64,000 bases of DNA from assembly GCF_022867865.1 (NCBI RefSeq), contig NZ_JALIEC010000007.1, positions 62,001-126,000 of the forward strand. The letters run 5' to 3'. The stretch comes from Phaeobacter sp. J2-8 (GTDB lineage Bacteria; Pseudomonadota; Alphaproteobacteria; Rhodobacterales; Rhodobacteraceae). The notes beneath the pieces are model-generated. The model saw only the letters and a program-made list of their open reading frames with translations, had not been told where the DNA came from and made no database searches. The position numbers were made by a program, and so were the translations under genes. Shown here piece by piece: positions 19,268-27,970 of this stretch. The first letter of the stretch is position 1. Every line of letters starts with the position of its first letter.

Positions 19268-19759
19268 ATGACCCCCGAAGACATCGCCAAACTGCCCTAT
19301 CGCCGCAACGTCGGTGTCATGTTGGTCAACAAGGACGGCCATGCCTTTGTCGGGCAACGCACCGACAGCGACGTGCCCGCCTGGCAAATGCCACAGGGCG
19401 GCATCGACAAGGGCGAAGACCCCCGCGCCGCGGCGCTGCGGGAATTGCGGGAAGAAACCGGCGTCCTGCCCGATCTGGTGACAATCGAGGCCGAAAGCAC
19501 CGGTTGGATCGGCTATGATCTGCCGCATGACCTTGTGCCAAAGATCTGGAAAGGCCGGTTTCGCGGTCAGGAACAGAAATGGTTCCTGATGCGGTTTCAC
19601 GGAACCGATGATCAGATCGACATTGCCGCGGACGATTTCCAGGAGTTTTCAGAATGGCGCTGGCTGCCGACCGGGGATCTGGTGGCCAATATCGTGCCCT
19701 TCAAACGCGAGGTCTATGCCCGCGTGGTTGCAGAGTTCGCCCCCCATCTGTTACCCTAG
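19268..19759 (+). CDS. rppH: RNA pyrophosphohydrolase (Nudix)
   Basis: Converts the 5'-triphosphate of mRNA to a monophosphate and so starts RNase E decay. 163 residues. It begins [21 protein letters not shown] and has [14 protein letters not shown] followed by the Nudix catalytic box [12 protein letters not shown]; the C-terminal EFSEWRWLP and VPFKREVY are typical of RppH. It lies after the ctpA terminator and four bases before the next gene, so it likely forms a two-gene unit with the secreted protein. Confidence 0.9.
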   Translation: MTPEDIAKLPYRRNVGVMLVNKDGHAFVGQRTDSDVPAWQMPQGGIDKGEDPRAAALRELREETGVLPDLVTIEAESTGWIGYDLPHDLVPKIWKGRFRGQEQKWFLMRFHGTDDQIDIAADDFQEFSEWRWLPTGDLVANIVPFKREVYARVVAEFAPHLLP

Positions 19760-19762
19760 GTC

Positions 19763-20254
19763 ATGTTTGGAAAAATTGCGGTTGTCCTTTGTGCTTTGAC
19801 GGCAAGCGGGGCGCAGGCCCTTAGCTGTTTGCCACATGACGTCGCGGCGGTGTTTCATCAGGCAAATACCGGCGAAGATCGCTTTGTCGTCGTGCTGGGC
19901 CAAATGAGCTTTGATGCCACTCTGCTGCCCAAGACCGATTTGGCCAACCAGTTGTCCACGCCACCCGATACATGGATTCCCGCACAGATCCGTGGCAAGG
20001 CGCTGACAGCCGCCGGTTTCACCTATGACTATGACGCCGCCATCAATTTGAACGCCCAATGTCTGGGGCCGTGGTGCGCCGGGGCGGTCAGCGACACGCA
20101 ATATCTGGCCTTCGTCAATCTGGACCGTGATGTCCCCGAGGTGACAATCAACCCCTGCGGCGGCTTTGCCTTTGCCGAACCGACCAAGGCGATGGCCGAT
20201 CAGGTGGTGCAATGTCTGAACGGTGGCACATGTGAGCCGCGCCAGCATCGCTAG
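19763..20254 (+). CDS. Secreted cysteine-rich protein of unknown function
   Basis: 163-residue protein with a signal peptide (about 19 residues, ending SGAQA) and six cysteines in the mature part (LSC, QC, WC, NPC, QC and TC), which fits three disulfides in the periplasm. It has no domain I recognise. It starts four bases after rppH. Proteins of this shape occur as small conserved periplasmic proteins in Rhodobacterales, but I cannot assign a role. Confidence 0.65.
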   Translation: MFGKIAVVLCALTASGAQALSCLPHDVAAVFHQANTGEDRFVVVLGQMSFDATLLPKTDLANQLSTPPDTWIPAQIRGKALTAAGFTYDYDAAINLNAQCLGPWCAGAVSDTQYLAFVNLDRDVPEVTINPCGGFAFAEPTKAMADQVVQCLNGGTCEPRQHR

Positions 20255-20303
20255 GCCCCGGTCCCGGCTCCATTCCCAACGACACCCCCGGCAATAAAAC
20301 CTG

Positions 20304-20789
20304 TCACGGCACCAGCAACGGTGTGCCGGGCGCGGCCAGCATCGCGATCTGACGCAGATGATCGGGGCGAAACGCAATGCAGCCCTCGGTCGGAAACCCC
20401 GGTCTGCGCCAGCGATGCAAAAAGATCGCAGAGCCCCGACCGGGCTGGGCCTCTGGCCAGTTCCAGTTGGTCAACAGCACCAGATCATACAGCGGATCGG
20501 CCCGGCGCAGGCCCTCGTGACTATGAGGGTAAGGCGCGCGCACCGGCTGATTGTAATCGGGTTGCGTGGCATCGTCGGACCAAAGATCGCCGACCCGTAT
20601 CGGCCGGGCCCAAGCGGTGGGGCGTGCCATACGATCAGGACGGTATAACAGGCCGGTGATCCGGTGGCCGCCGCGTGGTGTGGCGCCGTCGCCCTCGCGC
20701 TTGTTGGTGGTCGCCCCGCCGCGCCCGATGGTACAGGGCCAGATCCGTCCGGCAAACCGCAGCCCGCGCGGCGTCAGAACCATGGTCAC
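20304..20789 (-). CDS. L,D-transpeptidase (YkuD) family protein
   Basis: 161-residue YkuD-fold protein. The catalytic signature is read as AIFLHRWRRPGFPTEGCIAF: a histidine followed by a cysteine in the TEGC motif, where classical members have SxGC. No signal peptide is seen, so export of the enzyme is uncertain. The start overlaps the ribA stop by four bases (alternative start MVL six bases later). Predicted to cross-link or modify peptidoglycan, but cytoplasmic relatives exist. Confidence 0.75.
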   Translation of the reverse strand: MTMVLTPRGLRFAGRIWPCTIGRGGATTNKREGDGATPRGGHRITGLLYRPDRMARPTAWARPIRVGDLWSDDATQPDYNQPVRAPYPHSHEGLRRADPLYDLVLLTNWNWPEAQPGRGSAIFLHRWRRPGFPTEGCIAFRPDHLRQIAMLAAPGTPLLVP

Positions 20790-21883
20790 AACAGATGCCC
20801 GGATTTCGCCGCCTTGGTCGCCAGATAGGCCGCGTTCTGATCGGTTTCGCCCACCTTCAACGGCACACGTTCCGACACCGTGACCCCGGCCTTTTCCATC
20901 ATCGCGATCTTTCGCGGGTTGTTGGTCAGCAAAAGCACAGACCCAAACCCCATGCGTTGCAGGATGTCGGCCCCGATACGGAAGTCGCGTTCGTCATCCT
21001 CAAACCCCAGCCGGTGATTGGCCTCGACCGTATCAAACCCCTGATCCTGAAGCGAATAGGCCCGCATCTTGTTGGCAAGGCCAATGCCGCGCCCCTCCTG
21101 GTTCAGATACAGCAGCACCCCTGCCCCCGCGTCCCCCATCTGGGCCATGGCGGCATGCAATTGCGGGCCACAATCGCATTTCAGCGACCCCAGCACATCG
21201 CCGGTGAAACAAGCCGAATGCAGACGGGCCAAAACCGGTTTCGCCCGGTCCGGGTTGCCGATTTCGAATGCATAATGTTCGACGCCACCATCATCGGGGC
21301 GAAAGATCTGCAACCGCCCCCCGCGGGCCAGACGCGTCGGCAGGCGCGCCGCCACCACCGGATGTGGATGATGCGCCCGCGTCAGCAACGGCCCGGCGGT
21401 TTCCGCGTCCAGCCGCGTCAGCAACGCCAAATCCGCCTTTGGCAGGAAATCGCCCTCCAGCACCAGTGCCGCCGGCAAAAGCTGGGCCGACTTGACCAGC
21501 GAAATGGCCAACCGGTGCAGCGCCGCATCGCCATCACGCAGGGAAAACAACGGGCCTTTCATTGGCACACGCAGATCATCCGCCGGATCGGCCATCGCCC
21601 GAATCCAACGGCAATCTGCATCCTCGGGCAATGGCAACCGCGCGACATCACCGTCATAGGCCCGGGCCTTCAGCGTCTCGGCCCGCCGCCCGGTCAGCGC
21701 CAGCACCGGCGCGCCGCCCAGATCGCGCAGCGCCGCCAGCCGCTTTGGCCCCATGGTCTCTGCCGCCAACACCAGCGCCGCAGATCCGTGCCCACAGAGC
21801 ACAACCGGCACCCCCATGCGAAGATCGGCACGGGCGCGGTTGATCAGCTCATTGGTGTCGGGCGTAAAAAATCCTGTCATCAC
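20786..21883 (-). CDS. ribA: GTP cyclohydrolase II with degenerate N-terminal domain
   Basis: First step of riboflavin synthesis: GTP to a diaminopyrimidine, formate and pyrophosphate. 365 residues. The C-terminal half (about 180-365) is a full GCHII domain with zinc ligands in HSACFTGDVLGSLKCDC and catalytic motifs QEGRGIGLANKMRAY and LLTNNPRK. The N-terminal about 170 residues look like a decayed RibB (DHBP synthase) domain: length fits but the acid-rich active-site motifs are not visible. DHBP synthase must then be encoded elsewhere. Divergent from the response regulator gene, with a 150-bp shared upstream region. Confidence 0.85.
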   Translation of the reverse strand: MMTGFFTPDTNELINRARADLRMGVPVVLCGHGSAALVLAAETMGPKRLAALRDLGGAPVLALTGRRAETLKARAYDGDVARLPLPEDADCRWIRAMADPADDLRVPMKGPLFSLRDGDAALHRLAISLVKSAQLLPAALVLEGDFLPKADLALLTRLDAETAGPLLTRAHHPHPVVAARLPTRLARGGRLQIFRPDDGGVEHYAFEIGNPDRAKPVLARLHSACFTGDVLGSLKCDCGPQLHAAMAQMGDAGAGVLLYLNQEGRGIGLANKMRAYSLQDQGFDTVEANHRLGFEDDERDFRIGADILQRMGFGSVLLLTNNPRKIAMMEKAGVTVSERVPLKVGETDQNAAYLATKAAKSGHLL

Positions 21884-22033
21884 GCCAATCCTCTAGCTGA
21901 CAACAGATGGAAATTGAAACATTTCTTGTCAAAATTGGCGATGAACACACGAGCGCGTGAACAGCTTGCAGCATTTCTTGTTACTGGCCGTGATCGCCCC
22001 AATGTCATTGGCAAGCGAATTGGAGGCCCTGAA

Positions 22034-22720
22034 ATGGCACAACTCAAAAATCTGCTCCTTGTCGATGACGATGATGACCTGCGCGAGGCGCTGGCGGAAC
22101 AACTGATCATCACCGAAGACTTTGAAGTCTTCGAGGCCGGCACCGGTGCGCAAGCAATGGAAAAGGTCAAGGAATCCCATTTCGACCTGATCATCCTGGA
22201 CGTGGGCCTGCCCGACACCGATGGCCGCGAATTGTGCCGCCTGATGCGCAAACAGGGGGTGAAGGCCCCGGTTTTGATGCTGACCGGCCACGACAGCGAC
22301 GCTGATACCATTCTGGGGCTGGATGCCGGCGCCAATGATTACGTCACCAAACCGTTCAAATTTCCGGTGCTGCTGGCCCGTATCCGCGCGCAATTGCGCC
22401 AGCACGAACAAAGCGAAGACGCGGTATTTGCGCTTGGTCCCTATACCTTCAAACCGGCGATGAAGACGCTTGTCACCGAAGACGACAAGAAGATCCGCCT
22501 GACGGAAAAAGAGACCAATATCCTGAAATACCTCTACCGCGCGCCCGAAGGTGTTGTGCCACGTGACGTGCTGCTCCACGAGGTTTGGGGATATAACGCC
22601 GGGGTCACAACGCATACGCTAGAGACACATATCTACCGATTGCGCCAGAAAATTGAGCCCGAACCCTCGAATGCACGTCTTCTCGTGACAGAATCCGGCG
22701 GATATCGGCTGAATGCCTGA
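22034..22720 (+). CDS. OmpR-family response regulator
   Basis: Two-component transcription factor of 228 residues. Receiver domain (about 5-120) with the acid pocket LLLVDDDDDL, phosphoacceptor Asp in IILDVGLPDTDG, T in MLTGHDS and K in YVTKPFKF; C-terminal winged helix (about 130-225) with RLTEKETNILKYL and THTLETHIYRLRQKIE. Start at 22034 has a GGAGG site 8 bases upstream; the frame is open far upstream but that extension is not coding. No sensor kinase is adjacent, so it is an orphan here. Possibly a CenR-type essential regulator, which I cannot confirm. Followed by a structured 3' region and terminator. Confidence 0.88.
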   Translation: MAQLKNLLLVDDDDDLREALAEQLIITEDFEVFEAGTGAQAMEKVKESHFDLIILDVGLPDTDGRELCRLMRKQGVKAPVLMLTGHDSDADTILGLDAGANDYVTKPFKFPVLLARIRAQLRQHEQSEDAVFALGPYTFKPAMKTLVTEDDKKIRLTEKETNILKYLYRAPEGVVPRDVLLHEVWGYNAGVTTHTLETHIYRLRQKIEPEPSNARLLVTESGGYRLNA

Positions 22721-22744
22721 AAGGTCGCATGGATTGCCGCGCAA

Positions 22745-22858
22745 CAAAGTGCTACTTTGGGGTGACCGCGAAGACGAATAAGTTCCCGTTGCATGTGCGG
22801 GTCATCACATGCACCTCCCTGTTGGACTGACCCGGGCTTCGGCTCGGGTCTTTTTTTT
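22745..22858 (+). ncRNA. Candidate structured RNA or 3' UTR
   Basis: After the response regulator stop lie three stem-loops: CAAAG-loop-CTTTG (22745-22759), GCATGTG-loop-CACATGC (22791-22812) and the terminator stem at 22829-22850. A CCTCCC stretch (22814-22819), complementary to Shine-Dalgarno sequences, sits single-stranded between stems two and three. This is the layout of many trans-acting small RNAs, including those cut from mRNA 3' ends. No family is recognised and no promoter is clearly seen. Confidence 0.35.
22829..22858 (+). terminator. Strong intrinsic terminator
   Basis: A nine-pair GC-rich stem (GACCCGGGC paired to GCTCGGGTC, one G-T pair) closes a TTCG tetraloop and is followed by eight T. 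This is a textbook Rho-independent terminator for the response regulator transcript or the candidate RNA. Confidence 0.92.
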
Positions 22859-22984
22859 GGGGGGCCATTGCCAAGTGATCAAGGTGAGGGTTGATCCAGC
22901 TGTGGTGGGGGACAAATCCGGCCCTGGCTGCTAAAATCCGGCCAGATGCGCGCACCGGACGCGTACACCGCGAAAGGATGCACC

Positions 22985-23482
22985 ATGTCGCCCACTGTCA
23001 TCGCCTTTGAAGGTCCGGTCGGCGTGGGCAAAACAACCCTGGGGCGGGCGGTTGCAGAGCGGCTGGATTTTGGTTTCATTGACGGCGATGCCCATTGCGC
23101 CCCCGGCCCCTGGCTTCATTCGGTTCTGCGGACCAGCCGCAGGATCGCAACCGCCTGCGAAGAGCAGCTGGAAAACCGGCCTGCGGTGATCATGGCCTAC
23201 CCGTTGCGTTGCACGAATTGGCTGTTTTACCGGGAAACTTTCCGGCGACGCGGCATAGATTTCCATTGTATTGGCCTGACCGCCGATATTGCCAGCATCG
23301 CCACGCGGGAACGCAGCCTTGCCCCGCATGAATTGGCCAGGGCCGCGCAGATGATTTCCGAGGGATATGGTCAACGCGCGTTCAGCGATGTTTTGATCCG
23401 TACCGACGCTGGCAGCTTTGATCTGACCTGTGATCGTCTGGTGGATGCGGTCGCGGGTTTGCCAGGCGGGCGGCCCGGCTGA
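22985..23482 (+). CDS. Small P-loop NTPase, kinase-like
   Basis: 165-residue P-loop protein with Walker A GPVGVGKTTLGRAV near the start, followed by DFGFIDGDAH, the acid region used by shikimate kinase- and gluconate kinase-like small-molecule kinases. A possible LID region is around RTSRR. The start at 22985 is preceded by AAGGATG; the longer frame from 22946 has no such site. The substrate is unknown. It is flanked by terminators on both sides, so it is probably monocistronic. Confidence 0.7.
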   Translation: MSPTVIAFEGPVGVGKTTLGRAVAERLDFGFIDGDAHCAPGPWLHSVLRTSRRIATACEEQLENRPAVIMAYPLRCTNWLFYRETFRRRGIDFHCIGLTADIASIATRERSLAPHELARAAQMISEGYGQRAFSDVLIRTDAGSFDLTCDRLVDAVAGLPGGRPG

Positions 23483-23544
23483 ACCACTTATGCCGATCTG
23501 CACGCCGCGTCAGAATATATGTCCGCGCAACAACAAGGTTCCAA

Positions 23545-23575
23545 AACAAAAAAGAGGCCGCAAATTTGCGGCCTC
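23545..23575 (-). terminator. Intrinsic terminator of ilvE
   Basis: Inverted repeat GAGGCCGCAAA and TTTGCGGCCTC (23554-23575), with a T-rich run on the minus strand (A-rich on plus, 23545-23553). It lies 25 bases past the ilvE stop; it may also stop read-through of the plus-strand P-loop gene. Confidence 0.88.
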
Positions 23576-23600
23576 TGAAATGCGTTGCTGTCAGCGGGGG

Positions 23601-24470
23601 TTATTCCCGTACCAGCTTCTCATAGGCTTCGGCCATCTCACGTGTCAGCGCGCCAACCTCGAACGTATGTTCGCCGATTTGTGACACCGGAGTCACCTCT
23701 GCCGCCGTGCCGGTCAGCCAGCATTGTTCAAAACCTTCCATCTCTTCCGGCATGATATGACGTTCATGCACGGCGATCTGGCGATCTTTCAACATGCCGA
23801 TCACGGTCTGGCGGGTGATGCCGTTCAGGATGCAATCGGGCAGCGGCGTGTGCACTTCGCCATCCTTGACGAAGAAGATGTTGGCGCCGGTCGCCTCGGC
23901 CACGTAGCCACGGTAATCCATGAACAACGCGTCAGAGCATCCTTTGGCCTCTGCTGCATGTTTCGACATGGTGCAGATCATGTAAAGACCAGCAGCCTTG
24001 GCCGATGTCGGGATGGTTTCCGGGCTGGGGCGTTTCCATTTGGAAATGTCCAGCTTGGCACCCTGCATCTTGGCGTCACCATAATAGGCGCCCCATTCCC
24101 AGGCTGCGACCGCAACCCGCACCGGGTTGCGCGCGGCAGCGACACCCATGTCTTCGCCTGACCCACGCCATGCCACCGCACGCACATAGGCATCGGTCCA
24201 GCCATTGGCCTCCAGCACCTCGTATTTTGCGGCCTCCAATTCATCCACTGAATAGGGGATCGGCATATCCAGCAATTCGCCGGATTTGTGCAACCGTTCG
24301 GAATGGCGGCGGGATTTAAAAATCTTGCCGTTATAGCACCGCTCACCTTCGAATACCGAACTGGCGTAATGCAACCCGTGGGTCAGGATATGCACATTTG
24401 CATCCCGCCAATCCACCAGCTTGCCGTCCAACCAGATCTTGCCGTCGCGGTCATCATAAGCGCCAGCCAT
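23601..24470 (-). CDS. ilvE: Branched-chain amino acid aminotransferase
   Basis: Fold-type IV PLP enzyme making Val, Leu and Ile from their keto acids. 289 residues. It begins KIWLDGKLVDWRDANVHILTHGLHYASSVFEGERCY; the PLP lysine is expected in the SAKAAGLYMI segment, with the YVAEATGANIFFVKDG and CILNGITRQTVI motifs after it. An AGGAG site lies 8 bases before the ATG at 24470. A good terminator follows. It is divergent from petP. Confidence 0.93.
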   Translation of the reverse strand: MAGAYDDRDGKIWLDGKLVDWRDANVHILTHGLHYASSVFEGERCYNGKIFKSRRHSERLHKSGELLDMPIPYSVDELEAAKYEVLEANGWTDAYVRAVAWRGSGEDMGVAAARNPVRVAVAAWEWGAYYGDAKMQGAKLDISKWKRPSPETIPTSAKAAGLYMICTMSKHAAEAKGCSDALFMDYRGYVAEATGANIFFVKDGEVHTPLPDCILNGITRQTVIGMLKDRQIAVHERHIMPEEMEGFEQCWLTGTAAEVTPVSQIGEHTFEVGALTREMAEAYEKLVRE

Positions 24471-24627
24471 GTCGTGTCTCCTGCTTGTTTATTTCCATTT
24501 ATTGCGCCGCATCGGTCCGGTTCGGACATAATATTGCGTAAAAACTGTGAATCGCTACCAGTTCGGTCTTGGAATGTCAACAAGGCTGACATAGTGTGAC
24601 CAGAAGATTTGAAATGGGAGGGGCAAG

Positions 24628-25122
24628 ATGGCCGAGCCAAGCGGAGAACAGCTTCTCTATCTGACAGATGAACAGCTGCGTCAGGGCATCGAGGCAATGT
24701 TCTTTGCCTATCGTGGATTTACCGCCGATCCCGACCGGATATTGCAGGACCAATCCTATGGCCGCGCCCACCACCGGGCGGTGCATTTCATCAATTGCGC
24801 CCCCGGCACCACGGTCAATAACCTGCTGAATATCCTTGGGGTCACGAAACAATCGCTGAACCGTGTGTTGCGGACCTTGATTGCGGACGGTCTTGTGGAA
24901 AGCAGGGTTGGGCGATCCGACAAACGCGAACGCCACCTGTACCTGACCGAGGAAGGAAAAGCATTGGAAGCACAATTGTCGGACGCCCAGAGGGCACGGA
25001 TGCGATCCGCCTATCGCAAGGTCGGCCCCGAAGCGGTGGCCGGCTTTCGTCAGGTGCTGGAGGCGATGATGGATTCCGACATGCGGCGCAATTACCAAAC
25101 CCTGCGGGAGACAAAATCATGA
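24628..25122 (+). CDS. petP: MarR-family regulator PetP
   Basis: Winged-helix MarR-type regulator of 164 residues: GTTVNNLLNILGVTKQSLNRVL is the recognition helix region and LVESRVGRSDKRERHLYL the wing. It overlaps petR by four bases. PetP and PetR were described together in Rhodobacter capsulatus, upstream of the cytochrome bc1 genes, where PetR is needed for growth. Here the pair heads a different set of genes. Confidence 0.82.
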   Translation: MAEPSGEQLLYLTDEQLRQGIEAMFFAYRGFTADPDRILQDQSYGRAHHRAVHFINCAPGTTVNNLLNILGVTKQSLNRVLRTLIADGLVESRVGRSDKRERHLYLTEEGKALEAQLSDAQRARMRSAYRKVGPEAVAGFRQVLEAMMDSDMRRNYQTLRETKS

Positions 25123-25820
25123 TGATGCCCGACGTACATCTGCTGATTGTCGACGATGATGAACGCATTCGGGTGCTGTTGCAGAAATTCCTGATCCGTA
25201 ACGGGTTTCTGGTGTCTGCCGCGCGGGACGCGGCCCATGCACGGCGGGTGCTGACCGGGTTGGACTTCGATCTGATCGTGCTGGATGTGATGATGCCGGG
25301 CGAGGATGGCATCAGCCTGACCCGCGATCTGCGCCAGACATCCACCACGCCGATCCTGCTGCTGACCGCCAAGGGCGAAACCGAGGACCGGATTGCCGGG
25401 CTGGAGGCCGGGGCGGATGATTATCTGGTCAAACCGTTCGAACCCAAGGAATTGTTGCTGCGGATCAACGCCATCCTGCGCCGGATGCCCGAAGTGGCCG
25501 AAGAATTCGCCCTGCCCAAGGTGCTGATGCTGGGGCCGCTGCGCTATGACATCGAACGCGGCGAATTATGGCAGGGCGAAGAACAGGTCCGCCTGACCGC
25601 GACCGAAAACCAGTTGATGCGGATCTTTGCCGCCAAACCCGGAACCGCCGTCAGCCGTGCGCAATTGGTCGAGGATCTGGGCCGCGACAAGGGGCAGAGC
25701 CAGGAACGTGCGGTGGATGTGCAAATCACCCGGCTGCGCCGCAAGCTGGAGGGCGATCCGAAACAGCCGCGCTATCTTCAGACTGTGCGCGGGGCGGGAT
25801 ATATGCTGGCGCCGGATTAA
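25119..25820 (+). CDS. petR: OmpR-family response regulator PetR
   Basis: Response regulator of 233 residues. Receiver with LLIVDDDERIR, phosphoacceptor Asp in IVLDVMMPGEDG, LLLTAKGE and YLVKPFEPKEL; C-terminal winged helix with RLTATENQLMRIFA and AVDVQITRLRRKLE, ending TVRGAGYML. It overlaps petP, as in Rhodobacter. No sensor kinase is encoded nearby. The 96 bases downstream contain the second copy of the intergenic repeat. Confidence 0.87.
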   Translation: MMMPDVHLLIVDDDERIRVLLQKFLIRNGFLVSAARDAAHARRVLTGLDFDLIVLDVMMPGEDGISLTRDLRQTSTTPILLLTAKGETEDRIAGLEAGADDYLVKPFEPKELLLRINAILRRMPEVAEEFALPKVLMLGPLRYDIERGELWQGEEQVRLTATENQLMRIFAAKPGTAVSRAQLVEDLGRDKGQSQERAVDVQITRLRRKLEGDPKQPRYLQTVRGAGYMLAPD

Positions 25821-25880
25821 AGGAACTTGCCAGGATGACGCCCATTTGGCGAGGTCCGCGTTGGCGGAACGCGCGGGATT

Positions 25881-25904
25881 TGCGTATTTAAAAAGAGAAG
25901 AAGC
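25881..25904 (+). repeat. 24-bp intergenic repeat, copy 2
   Basis: Exact second copy of the sequence at 15090-15113 (core GTATTT, six bases, AGAAGAAG). It lies between petR and the histone-deacetylase-like gene, 12 bases before the ATG at 25917. The purine-rich AGAAGAAG could sit in the leader of that gene; a GGGGG tract just after it is the more likely ribosome-binding site. Confidence 0.75.
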
Positions 25905-25916
25905 AGGGGGAATGCG

Positions 25917-26843
25917 ATGGCAACTTTGGTTTTGAGCCACGAGGCCGGATTGGGGCATGTCACCCCCGACGGCCATCCGGAACAGGTGGCCCGGCTGGAC
26001 CACATCCTGCACGCGTTGCGCGCCGCCGATATTGCGGTTGAAACCGCACCGGAAGGAAGCCGCGAAGATGTGCTGCTGTGCCATCCGGAAAGCTATCTGA
26101 CCCGATTGCAAGAGGCCCTGCCCGTCTCCGAGGCTGTTGCGCTGGATGCCGATACCTGGCTTTCGCCGGGTTCGTTGCGCGCCGCACTACATGCCGTGGG
26201 CGCGATCCGCGAAGCGGTGGACAGGGTGGTGGCGGGTGACGTCGGCAATGCCTTTTGCGCCATGCGCCCCCCGGGACACCACGCCGAGACCGAAACCCCG
26301 ATGGGGTTTTGTCTGTTTGGCACGGTGGCGATTGGCGCGAAACATGCGCTGGAACGCCATGGGCTGGCGCGTGTCGCGGTGGTGGATTTCGACGTGCATC
26401 ATGGCAATGGCACTCAGGCCCTGCTCTGGGATGAGCCGCGCGCCCTGCTTGCCACCAGCCAGCAAATGCCGCTTTGGCCCGGTTCCGGCGATCCATCCGA
26501 ACGCGGCGCGCATGACAATATCCTGAATGTGCCGTTGCCGCCCGGCAGCGATGGATATGAAATGCGCGACGCCTATACCCACGACATCCTGCCGCGTCTG
26601 CGTGCCTTTGCACCCGAGTTGATCCTGATTTCCGCCGGCTTCGATGCCCACCGCGACGACCCATTGGCCGGGCTCAATTGGTCAACCGAAGATTTCATCT
26701 GGCTGACGCGCGAAATCTGCATTCTGGCGGATGAAGTCTGCTCTGGTCGGGTGGTCTCTGCTTTGGAAGGGGGGTATGATCTGGCCGCATTGGCAGAGTT
26801 TGTCACTGCCCATGTAAAAACACTCCAGGAGGCATCGGCATGA
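25917..26843 (+). CDS. Histone deacetylase-family hydrolase
   Basis: 308-residue arginase/deacetylase-fold enzyme. Zinc and catalytic motifs are RPPGHHAE (charge-relay histidines), VVDFDVHHGNGTQ (zinc Asp and His) and ISAGFDAHRDDP (zinc Asp), with the C-terminal ALEGGYDLAAL. Bacterial members act on acetylated polyamines or other amides; the substrate here is unknown. It overlaps xseB by four bases, so it is in one transcript with xseB and ispA. Confidence 0.87.
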   Translation: MATLVLSHEAGLGHVTPDGHPEQVARLDHILHALRAADIAVETAPEGSREDVLLCHPESYLTRLQEALPVSEAVALDADTWLSPGSLRAALHAVGAIREAVDRVVAGDVGNAFCAMRPPGHHAETETPMGFCLFGTVAIGAKHALERHGLARVAVVDFDVHHGNGTQALLWDEPRALLATSQQMPLWPGSGDPSERGAHDNILNVPLPPGSDGYEMRDAYTHDILPRLRAFAPELILISAGFDAHRDDPLAGLNWSTEDFIWLTREICILADEVCSGRVVSALEGGYDLAALAEFVTAHVKTLQEASA

Positions 26844-27082
26844 GCGAGAAAAAGGTAGAAGACCTGACATTTGAAGAGGCGATGGCCGAGTTGGAACGGG
26901 TCGTTGGCCAGCTGGAACGCGGCGACGTGGCGCTGGACGATTCCATCAAGCTTTATGAACGCGGCGCGGCATTGAAGAAACGCTGTGAGACGAAGCTGAA
27001 CGAAGCCGAGGAAAAGGTCGCAGCGATCACCGCTGATGCGGATGGGAATGCCGTTGGGCTGAAGCCGGTTGAAGGGCTCTGA
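26840..27082 (+). CDS. xseB: Exodeoxyribonuclease VII small subunit
   Basis: 80 residues, the usual size. The conserved DLTFEEAMAELERVVGQLERG and LDDSIKLYERGAALKKRC segments form the helical hairpin that binds XseA. It partners with the large subunit, which is not in this window. It sits in the conserved xseB-ispA-dxs order, overlapping the preceding gene and abutting ispA. Confidence 0.92.
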   Translation: MSEKKVEDLTFEEAMAELERVVGQLERGDVALDDSIKLYERGAALKKRCETKLNEAEEKVAAITADADGNAVGLKPVEGL

Positions 27083-27952
27083 GTGTTTCAAGAGTGGCTA
27101 TTGAACGACGCGCTACAGGTCGCGGCGCATCTGGATGCGCAGATCGCAACCTTGGACGACGTGCCCGTCACCCACGCGATGCGGTATGCAGCCAGCGGTG
27201 GCAAAGGGTTGCGCGGTTTTCTGGTGATGGAAACCGCGTATATTTATAATGTGAACCGTGAAAATGCGATTTGGGCGGCTGCCGCGATTGAAGCGATCCA
27301 TGCTTATTCGCTGATCCACGACGATCTGCCGTGTATGGACGACGACGATTTGCGCCGGGGTCAACCCACCGTGCATGTCAAATGGGACCAGGCGACCGCC
27401 GTGTTGGCAGGCGATGCTCTGCATACGCTGGGCTTTGAATTGGTCTGTGATCCGCGGTGCCATGAAGACCCGGCTATCCGGGCCGATCTTGCGCTGTCAC
27501 TGGCACGGGCCGCTGGTGCGCGCGGCATGGTTTTGGGGCAAGCGCTTGATATAGCGGCCGAAACCGCAGATACGCCGCTCAACCTCGAAGAAATCACCGC
27601 CCTTCAAGCAGGCAAAACCGGCGCATTGATCCAATGGTCTGCCGAAGCGGGCGCCCGGCTTGTGGGCGAAGACCCTTTGCTGTTGACCCGCTACGCCAAA
27701 GCGCTGGGGCTGGCATTTCAAATTGCCGACGATCTGCTGGATGTCGAAGGCGACGCAGCCGAAGCGGGGAAACGCCTGCAAAAAGACGAAGCGGCGGGCA
27801 AAGCCACCTTTGTTTCGCTGTTGGGTGTGGAAGGGGCAAAAAGCCGCGCGAAATCCCTCGTGACAGAGGCCTGTGATGCCCTATCTGTGTACGGTGAAAA
27901 GGCCGAAACCTTGCGCGAAGCGGCCCATTTCGTTATCTCGCGCCGAAGCTAG
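27083..27952 (+). CDS. ispA: Geranyl/farnesyl diphosphate synthase
   Basis: Makes C10/C15 prenyl diphosphates from IPP and DMAPP. 289 residues, starting at GTG 27083 directly after the xseB stop. The first Asp-rich motif is DDLPCMDDDDLRRG and the second DDLLDVEGD; GGKGLRGFLVM binds IPP. The context with dxs is the normal alphaproteobacterial isoprenoid operon. Confidence 0.92.
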   Translation: MFQEWLLNDALQVAAHLDAQIATLDDVPVTHAMRYAASGGKGLRGFLVMETAYIYNVNRENAIWAAAAIEAIHAYSLIHDDLPCMDDDDLRRGQPTVHVKWDQATAVLAGDALHTLGFELVCDPRCHEDPAIRADLALSLARAAGARGMVLGQALDIAAETADTPLNLEEITALQAGKTGALIQWSAEAGARLVGEDPLLLTRYAKALGLAFQIADDLLDVEGDAAEAGKRLQKDEAAGKATFVSLLGVEGAKSRAKSLVTEACDALSVYGEKAETLREAAHFVISRRS

Positions 27953-27970
27953 TCGCCTGAAGGGACGTAG

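Noticed and set aside
20675-22033. Long open frame upstream of and in frame with the response regulator start, giving an apparent 681-aa protein
   Set aside because: It is antisense to ribA, its translation is basic low-complexity, and the family start with a GGAGG site is at 22034.
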